This document shows, one piece after another, positions 21,556 through 26,131 of a stretch of 26,131 nucleotides of DNA. Position 1 is the first letter of the stretch, and each line of letters begins with the position of its first letter. The notes below the pieces were generated by a model, which was not told the origin of the DNA, searched no databases, and saw only the letters and a list, made by a program, of their open reading frames with translations. Where the stretch lies: NCBI GenBank assembly GCA_050996405.1, contig JBPCRW010000164.1, forward strand, positions 1 to 26,131. The letters run 5' to 3'. This DNA comes from JBPCRW01 sp050996405 (GTDB lineage Bacteria > Acidobacteriota > Blastocatellia > Pyrinomonadales > Pyrinomonadaceae). The translations under genes and the position numbers were made by a program.

Positions 21556-22326
21556 ATGTCCGCGAATTTAGAGAAGATTAGAAACGAATTTTTGAGAATC
21601 AAATCTCTGGGTTTCATAAAAAGCAATCGAACAGCCAAAAATGACGGAGCAATCGGAAATACGTTTGAAGACTATTTAGGCGTTCGTGAAAATAATCTAA
21701 AAGACCCCGATTTTGAAGGTTTTGAAGTAAAGAGCAAAAAAGAATTAACAACTTCGTATTTAAGTCTTTTTACCAAAAGCCCTTCACATCCAAAAGCGGC
21801 GAACGCTTTCTTAAAAAACAAATTCGGACAGAGCGACGGAGATTTTCCCGCGTTGAAAAAACTTAACAGTTCAATTTTCGGACATAGGTGGAATTCTCTT
21901 TACGGCAGCTATAAAATGAAACTTGAGGTTGACAAACGCGAGAAGAAATTGATTTTGCTTGTTAATGATTACAACGATAATTTAATTTCAAACGCCGTAT
22001 ATTGGAGTTTTGAGGAGTTAGAAAAAGCCGCAAGCAAAATATCTTCCTTGTTTTTCGTTTCAGCTTCTACAAATATCATTGAAGATGTCAGATATTTTCA
22101 CTACAACTCGGCAAAAGTATTTTTGAACTTTGATTTTGATAAATTCCTAACGGCAATAAAAAACGGAAAAATTATGTTTGACATTAGAATCGGTTCATAC
22201 AAATCAGGAAAAAATCTCGGCAAACCTCACGACCACGGCAGCAGTTTCAGAGTTAAAAGAGAAAATATCGGTCAACTTTACGAAAGGGAACTTGAAATAG
22301 AAGAACCTCATCTCAAAATCCGTTGA
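21556..22326 (+). CDS. Type II restriction endonuclease, MvaI/BcnI family
   Basis: 256 residues. The N-terminal block GAIGNTFEDYLGVRENNLKD (31-50) and PDFEGFEVKSKKE (51-63) are the hallmark of the MvaI/BcnI family (MutH-like fold). Asp52, Glu57 and Lys59 form the PD-(D/E)xK metal site. The centre (KLILLVNDYNDNLI) and the C-terminal FDIRIGSYKSGKNLGKPHDH with GSSFRV match family layout. MvaI and BcnI are monomers that cut CCWGG and CCSGG; the target of this enzyme cannot be read from sequence. It is cotranscribed with the HTH gene. Confidence 0.88.
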   Translation: MSANLEKIRNEFLRIKSLGFIKSNRTAKNDGAIGNTFEDYLGVRENNLKDPDFEGFEVKSKKELTTSYLSLFTKSPSHPKAANAFLKNKFGQSDGDFPALKKLNSSIFGHRWNSLYGSYKMKLEVDKREKKLILLVNDYNDNLISNAVYWSFEELEKAASKISSLFFVSASTNIIEDVRYFHYNSAKVFLNFDFDKFLTAIKNGKIMFDIRIGSYKSGKNLGKPHDHGSSFRVKRENIGQLYERELEIEEPHLKIR

Positions 22327-22350
22327 AGTTAATCTACGGATTTCTAAAAT

Positions 22351-22417
22351 ACTCTGCACCATCGGCGAAGGCACTTCGGAAATTCAACGAATCGTGATTG
22401 CAAAGCAATTGCTGAAA
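22351..22417 (+). repeat. Direct repeat, right copy (orphan 3' end of acyl-CoA dehydrogenase)
   Basis: This copy has no start or upstream part. It reads CTIGEGTSEIQRIVIAKQLL plus a Lys and the stop TAG. Compared with 20281-20347 it has four synonymous substitutions and lacks the final Ala codon. It marks the right border of the restriction-modification insertion. Confidence 0.92.
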
Positions 22418-22433
22418 TAGTAAAACTGTAAAT

Positions 22434-22661
22434 ATGACGGAATTGAAATTTACGGCAATCTATGAAAAAGCGGAAGAAGGCGGCTATATCGGCTATGTTG
22501 CAGAAATTCCGGGTGCGAACACACAGGGCGAAACGATTGAAGAAGTGCGCGAAAATTTGAAGGAAGCCGTATCGCTTTTGCTTGAATGTTACCGCGAAGA
22601 AGCCGAAAAAAATTTAACTGATTCATCAACAAAAGAAGATTTAATCTTGTTAGCAGCTTAA
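22434..22661 (+). CDS. hicB: HicB-type antitoxin (first pair)
   Basis: 75 residues of the UPF0150/HicB partial-RNase-H fold: LKFTAIYEKAEEGGYIGYVAEIPG, then ANTQGETIEEVRENLKEAVSLLL, the conserved QGET...EEV pattern. There is no C-terminal DNA-binding domain, so autoregulation, if any, needs the toxin or another factor. It neutralises the HicA toxin encoded 1 bp downstream. The antitoxin comes first, the reverse of the E. coli hicAB order. It starts 16 bp after the acyl-CoA dehydrogenase repeat. No ribosome binding site is clear. Confidence 0.88.
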   Translation: MTELKFTAIYEKAEEGGYIGYVAEIPGANTQGETIEEVRENLKEAVSLLLECYREEAEKNLTDSSTKEDLILLAA

Positions 22662-22662
22662 A

Positions 22663-22848
22663 ATGAAACTTGCGGATTTGCTGCGCCATCTGAAAAAACA
22701 GGGGTGTGTATTTGTCAGAGAAGGCGGAAATCACACAATTTACAAAAATCCTTCCAACGGTAAAATGACATCAATTCCCCGCCATAAAGAAGTTAAAGGA
22801 TTTTTAGCACGGAAGATTTGTGATGACCTGGGTATTTCGCACCGTTAA
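22663..22848 (+). CDS. hicA: HicA-type mRNA interferase toxin (first pair)
   Basis: 61 residues with the double-stranded-RNA-binding-like fold of HicA: LADLLRHLKKQGCVFVREGG, catalytic His in GGNHTIYKNP, then SIPRHKEVKGFLARKICDDLG. It cleaves mRNA when released from HicB. All key positions are present, so it is probably functional. It ends just before a strong bidirectional terminator. Confidence 0.9.
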   Translation: MKLADLLRHLKKQGCVFVREGGNHTIYKNPSNGKMTSIPRHKEVKGFLARKICDDLGISHR

Positions 22849-22856
22849 TTTCAGAA

Positions 22857-22891
22857 ACGAAAAAGGCAACTCGAAAGGTCGCCTTTTTTTT
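22857..22891. terminator. Bidirectional terminator
   Basis: AAAAAGGC and GCCTTTTT enclose a loop that pairs partly inside, followed by a run of eight T (22884-22891). The A-run on the left makes it work in both directions between convergent hicA and the secreted-protein gene. Confidence 0.8.
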
Positions 22892-22912
22892 ATCTCCCCG
22901 AATATAAAAATC

Positions 22913-23490
22913 CTATTTTTGCACTTTGTATTTAACTGTTGTCGCGGCATTGGTTTTAGCGTCCAGCGTGACATCAAAGGAAATTCTGCTCCAATCGAAA
23001 CCGACACAAACGTCGCCCGTTCCCTTAAAATTTTTTCTGCCGTTTGCCTGCGTCGTATCAAAACCGTCAATTGAGACAACGAGGTTTTCGGTTTTGTAAT
23101 CTTTGTTCAGTTGATTCAGCAAATCTCGCGTCAGCAAATCTTCCGTGTCGGCGGCAGTCGGATTGGCACTTTCGACAAAAACATACGCGACATCAATCGG
23201 CATCTGTTTATTAACATTAACTTTCACGTCGAAATTTATAACTTTCACGTCGAAATTTATCGGCAAATTATTCGCCGCGTCGTCGCCTTTAATGCGAACT
23301 TCCGATTTTGAAACGGCTTGCCGCTCGACTTTATTAAGTTTTAAATTAACACTTGCGACCGACAAATCGTTTTTCAGTTTTTGCGACAACTCTTTAAACG
23401 CGATATTAAACGGCGCGTCCGCCAGCGCGATTGAAACCGCCAAAAGAGAAATGATAATAGCCGCTAAAATTTGTGTTTTGTTCTGAACAT
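22913..23490 (-). pseudogene. Secreted hypothetical protein with an apparent one-base deletion after its start
   Basis: A strong ribosome binding site (AAGGAG, 23500-23505) is correctly spaced from ATG 23490, but that frame reads only MFRTKHKF before a stop. One base over, the sequence reads VQNKTQILAAIIISLLAVSI then ALADAPF, a typical signal peptide, and stays open to 22913. Restoring one T after the ATG gives MFQNKTQILA in frame. Otherwise the frame can begin only at TTG 23443 with a shortened signal. The mature 165-residue part is beta-rich and unrecognised (NKVERQAVSKSEVRIKGDDA; SIDGFDTTQANGRKNFKGTG). It contains an in-frame 21-bp tandem duplication (INFDVKV twice). Confidence 0.6.
23219..23260 (+). 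repeat. 21-bp tandem duplication, in frame
   Basis: The 21-bp unit 23219-23239 is repeated exactly at 23240-23260. It encodes the heptapeptide INFDVKV twice in the minus-strand secreted protein. Confidence 0.88.
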
Positions 23491-23591
23491 ATCGTCCGAC
23501 TCCTTTTCCTATCGCGGCTTATAGCAAAGCGCGTACCGGAAGTTTTCCACTACATAAACTAACTTTTTTCGTCATTCTGACCGATTGTGTA

Positions 23592-23798
23592 TTGAACAAA
23601 AACGGCGGAAATGTATGTTTATCAAACGAGAAACGGCTTTATGCTTTGGAAATTGCCCGAAAAAATGAGATTATTACGGCTTGTGAAAAAAATGTCTCCG
23701 GTAATGTTTTTCAACCGTTCGACGACGGCTTTCACAAACTTTTAGAACGTCGGATTCGCGCCGGAGAAATTTTCATCTCAACAAAATTTCAGTCATGA
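23592..23798 (+). CDS. Small hypothetical protein upstream of meaB
   Basis: 68 residues from TTG 23592 (the start is uncertain and could lie further upstream). The composition is natural (KRLYALEIARKNEIITACEK, then NVFQPFDDGFHKLLERRIRA) and mostly helical. The stop overlaps the meaB ATG by 4 bp (ATGA), as in true operon partners, which favours a real gene. I do not recognise a family. The N-terminal GGNVCLSNE may belong to a longer protein lost upstream. Confidence 0.45.
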   Translation: MNKNGGNVCLSNEKRLYALEIARKNEIITACEKNVSGNVFQPFDDGFHKLLERRIRAGEIFISTKFQS

Positions 23799-24730
23799 TT
23801 GAAGCGGAATTTTTAGACAAACTTTTTGCGGGCGACGCGCGAAGCGTGGCGCGGGCGATTACGAAAGTTGAAAATGCGACAGACGATTCAGCCGCGTTGA
23901 TGAAAGCCGTTTTTCCGCGAACGGGAAACGCTTTGATAATCGGCATTACGGGTTCACCCGGCGCGGGAAAATCTTCGCTCGTCGATAAACTCGCGCTTTT
24001 TTACAAAGAAAAAGGCGAGCGCGTCGGAATCGTCTGCGTTGACCCGTCAAGCCCTTTTTCGGGCGGCGCGATTTTAGGCGACAGAATCCGAATGTCTGCT
24101 CTAGGTTTGGATAAAAACGTTTTCATTCGCTCGATGGCGACACGCGGAAATTTGGGCGGATTGTCACGCGCGACGGTTGACGCGGCGGCGATTTTGGACG
24201 CGGCGGGTTTTGATAAAGTCATTGTCGAAACCGTCGGAGTCGGTCAGGACGAAGTTGAAATTGTCAAAACGGCGGATGTTTCGGTCGTCGTTTTAGTTCC
24301 CGGAATGGGCGACGATATTCAAGCGATAAAAGCCGGAATTATGGAAATCGGCGACGTTTTCGTTATCAACAAAGCCGACCGCGAAGGCGTTTTGCGAACG
24401 CAGAAAGAACTCGAATCGCTTTTAAGTTTGGCGCATCGCCCCGATTTCTGGAATCCGCCGATTATTAAAACAATCGCCACCGAATCAAAAGGCATCGAAG
24501 ATTTATCAAAAGCCATCGAAAGCTATTACGATTTTCAGCGCAAAGGCGAAGCAAGTTTAGTTAGAAAACAGGCAATTGCCAAATGGCGGCTTTTGGAATT
24601 GCTGCAGGAAAGACTTTTAGCCGAAGTTTTAAGCCGCAACGGGACAAATGAAAAGCTGGAAAAGTTAGCGCAGGAAATCGCGGAGAAGAAAACCAATCCA
24701 TACTCGGCGGTTGAGGAAATTTTAAGATAA
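23795..24730 (+). CDS. meaB: Methylmalonyl-CoA mutase-associated GTPase MeaB
   Basis: 311 residues of the G3E P-loop family. Walker A is GITGSPGAGKSSLVDKL (53-60 core). VCVDPSSPFSGGAILGDRIR is the MeaB-specific loop. IVETVGVGQDEVEIV is the switch/Walker B segment and FVINKADREG the NKAD guanine-binding motif. It loads or protects adenosylcobalamin in methylmalonyl-CoA mutase. The epimerase of the same pathway is 490 bp downstream, separated by a hicBA pair. The ATG overlaps the preceding small gene. Confidence 0.95.
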   Translation: MIEAEFLDKLFAGDARSVARAITKVENATDDSAALMKAVFPRTGNALIIGITGSPGAGKSSLVDKLALFYKEKGERVGIVCVDPSSPFSGGAILGDRIRMSALGLDKNVFIRSMATRGNLGGLSRATVDAAAILDAAGFDKVIVETVGVGQDEVEIVKTADVSVVVLVPGMGDDIQAIKAGIMEIGDVFVINKADREGVLRTQKELESLLSLAHRPDFWNPPIIKTIATESKGIEDLSKAIESYYDFQRKGEASLVRKQAIAKWRLLELLQERLLAEVLSRNGTNEKLEKLAQEIAEKKTNPYSAVEEILR

Positions 24731-24776
24731 TGGAAATTAATCATTTCCGCGTTGCAACCAAAGGAAACACAAAAAT

Positions 24777-25001
24777 ATGAGCAATTATCGCTTTTCGGTT
24801 ATTGTAGAAAAAGACGAAGACGGTTATTTCGCGTTGTGCAACGAACTGCAAGGCTGTTACACGCAAGGCGAAACTTATGAAGAAGTAATCGAAAATATCA
24901 AAGACGCGATTTCGCTTCATGTCGAAGACAGAATCGAATCGGGCGAAGAAATTCCGCAGCCGCAAGCCGTGAGTCTAACTTTGCTGGATTTAGCCGTATG
25001 A
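24777..25001 (+). CDS. hicB: HicB-type antitoxin (second pair)
   Basis: 74 residues of the HicB fold: YRFSVIVEKDEDGYFALCNE, then LQGCYTQGETYEEVIENIKD and AISLHVEDRIESGEEI. It has the classic QGETYEEV motif and no DNA-binding tail. It starts 46 bp after meaB and overlaps the toxin gene by 4 bp. It is clearly diverged from the first HicB, so the two pairs are not a recent duplication. It sits inside the methylmalonyl-CoA cluster. Confidence 0.92.
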   Translation: MSNYRFSVIVEKDEDGYFALCNELQGCYTQGETYEEVIENIKDAISLHVEDRIESGEEIPQPQAVSLTLLDLAV

Positions 25002-25225
25002 GCGAAAAGCTGCCCAGACTGACGGCATCGGAAATCATCAAAATTTTAGAAAAATCCGGTTTCGTCTTAGCGCGCCAAAGCGGAAGCCATAAAATTTACA
25101 AAGATAAGAATGGCAAGCGGGCGACCGTTCCGTTTCATTCAAGCAAAATTCTTCATCCGAAAGTCTTAAAAAGCATTCTGAACGAAGCGGATTTAAGCGT
25201 TGAAGACTTGAAAAAACTTTTATGA
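24998..25225 (+). CDS. hicA: HicA-type mRNA interferase toxin (second pair)
   Basis: 75 residues. LTASEIIKILEKSGFVLARQ precedes the catalytic SGSHKIYKDKNG motif, then ATVPFHSSKILHPKVLKSIL, with an extra C-terminal helix (SVEDLKKLL). Compared with the first HicA (GGNH) it has the commoner GSH form. The ATG overlaps the hicB stop, and its stop overlaps the epimerase ATG by 4 bp, so all three are translationally coupled. Confidence 0.93.
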   Translation: MSEKLPRLTASEIIKILEKSGFVLARQSGSHKIYKDKNGKRATVPFHSSKILHPKVLKSILNEADLSVEDLKKLL

Positions 25226-25623
25226 AAATCAACCATCTCGGCATTGCGACGAACAAAATTGACGAGGCTTTGAAATTTTGGGAAGATGCGCTCGGACTCG
25301 AAAATGTTCACACGGAAACAGTCGAAGACCAAAAAGTTCGCGTGGCAATGCTGCCGATTGGCGAAACAAATATTGAGCTTTTAGAGCCGACTTCCGAAGA
25401 TTCGCCGATTCAGAAATTTTTGGAAAAACGCGGCGGCGGCATTCATCATATTGCCGTCGAAGTTGAAGACATCGAAGCGTCTTTAGCGAAACTAAAATCG
25501 CAAGGCGCGCGTTTAATTGATGAAGCCCCTAGAATTGGCGCGGAAAATTGTCTGGTCGCCTTTGTTCATCCGGCATCGTCGGGCGGAGTTTTACTGGAAT
25601 TAACACAAAAAATTAAAGAATAG
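25222..25623 (+). CDS. mce: Methylmalonyl-CoA epimerase
   Basis: 133 residues of the vicinal oxygen chelate fold. Metal ligands are His5 (INHLGIA), the Glu in IELLEPTSEDSP, His in GGGIHHIAVEVEDIE, and the C-terminal Glu in GVLLELTQK. It interconverts (S)- and (R)-methylmalonyl-CoA in propionate metabolism, feeding the MeaB-assisted mutase. Its start lies within the hicA stop (ATGA), so it depends on translation through the toxin-antitoxin pair. Confidence 0.95.
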   Translation: MKINHLGIATNKIDEALKFWEDALGLENVHTETVEDQKVRVAMLPIGETNIELLEPTSEDSPIQKFLEKRGGGIHHIAVEVEDIEASLAKLKSQGARLIDEAPRIGAENCLVAFVHPASSGGVLLELTQKIKE

Positions 25624-25649
25624 CCATTTTAAAAAGAGAGGATTAAAAA

Positions 25650-26131
25650 TTGAGCAGTTTAGGAAAAACATTAACGGTTTTAGTAATTATGCTGGCGGTC
25701 GGCGCGGGTTTGGTTTTCTGGAAATCTAAGCACCCGGACGCTGCCAGCGGCAGCAGTGAAGCATTAACCAAAGTTACAAAAGCAGATATGCAGTTTCTTC
25801 TGGCAGATGCCAACCCGATGGTTTTGAAACGACTTTCGGAAGACCCTGACGCGAAGAAGAAATACGTTGACGGCTTGCAGCAATTTCTGGCGATTGCCGA
25901 AGAAGCGCGCAAGGAAGGTTTGGCGGACGACCCGAAATATAAGCCTTTTCTCGATTTCATCCGCTCGCAGGTTATCGCCTTAAGTTATGACAAAGAGAAA
26001 AATAAAGACAAAGGGCAGCTTCCGCCTTTTTCGTTTATAAAAAAAGAGGAAGTCGATAATTTCTACCAGCAGCCGGGCAACGAAGAAACTTTTAATAAAT
26101 TCGTCAAAGTATTAATTGACCAGAGCAAGGA
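25650..26131 (+). CDS. Membrane-anchored protein, possible SurA/PpiC-type chaperone (partial)
   Basis: The frame starts at TTG 25650, preceded by AGAGAGGA at good spacing, and is open to the window edge (160 codons). An N-terminal membrane anchor (LTVLVIMLAVGAGLVFWK) is followed by a periplasmic-type helical region (QFLLADANPMVLKRLSEDPD, then KPFLDFIRSQVIALSYDKEK) and VDNFYQQPGNEETFNKFVKV. That arrangement resembles the SurA-like N-terminal domain of parvulin peptidyl-prolyl isomerases, but no PPIase domain is within view, so the call is tentative. It lies 26 bp after the epimerase and is probably in the same transcript. Confidence 0.6.
   Translation, partial: MSSLGKTLTVLVIMLAVGAGLVFWKSKHPDAASGSSEALTKVTKADMQFLLADANPMVLKRLSEDPDAKKKYVDGLQQFLAIAEEARKEGLADDPKYKPFLDFIRSQVIALSYDKEKNKDKGQLPPFSFIKKEEVDNFYQQPGNEETFNKFVKVLIDQSK

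Overview
The window looks like a chromosomal segment of a Gram-negative soil-type bacterium. The gene set (methylmalonyl-CoA module meaB/epimerase, site-2 protease next to trpS, scpA-scpB-rluB order, aldehyde dehydrogenase with a DUF779 partner, acyl-CoA dehydrogenase) and the moderate-GC codon use suggest Acidobacteriota, perhaps Blastocatellia/Pyrinomonadaceae. That placement is inference from gene content; there is no rRNA or other firm taxonomic marker here.

Positions 1 to about 6630 are one end of an integrative element lodged at the 3' end of a tRNA-Ala(CGC) gene (6631-6707, minus strand). From the tRNA leftwards it carries a tyrosine recombinase whose reading frame runs into the tRNA, a small excisionase-like HTH protein, a 450-bp divergent control region with two operator-like palindromes, a replication-relaxation-type protein split over two overlapping frames, a roughly 950-bp gene-poor stretch that is pyrimidine-rich on the plus strand, and a coiled-coil orphan gene whose 3' end is interrupted by an IS630-family insertion sequence. 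That IS has 24-bp terminal repeats including the CTAG target core, and a textbook A-AAA-AAC slippery site joining its two transposase frames. The far attachment site lies outside the window.

Positions 6700-20350 are ordinary chromosome: a small hypothetical protein, an endonuclease/exonuclease/phosphatase-fold protein and an ATP-grasp enzyme on the minus strand; a site-2 protease overlapping trpS; a frameshifted secreted-protein remnant; aldehyde dehydrogenase; a secreted hypothetical; then DUF779, an ArsC/Spx-like reductase and DinB as a tight group; scpA, scpB and rluB separated by inverted repeats; a DoxX-like membrane protein; and acyl-CoA dehydrogenase. The ArsC-like gene is the most striking item. 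Its first CXXC cysteine codon is UGA, followed at the right distance by a 7-bp hairpin with a G at loop position 2, as expected of a bacterial SECIS element. It is a strong candidate selenoprotein that an ordinary gene caller would truncate.

Positions 20350-22350 hold a compact type II restriction-modification system (beta-class methyltransferase diverging from a controller-like HTH gene and an MvaI/BcnI-family endonuclease). It sits exactly between two copies of the 3' end of the acyl-CoA dehydrogenase gene that differ only at synonymous sites, a footprint of insertion with long target duplication or allelic recombination. A hicBA toxin-antitoxin pair follows.

Positions 22900-26131 contain a secreted hypothetical on the minus strand with an apparent one-base deletion just after its start, then meaB, a second hicBA pair wedged between meaB and methylmalonyl-CoA epimerase with 4-bp overlaps, the epimerase, and the start of a membrane-anchored protein that runs off the right edge.
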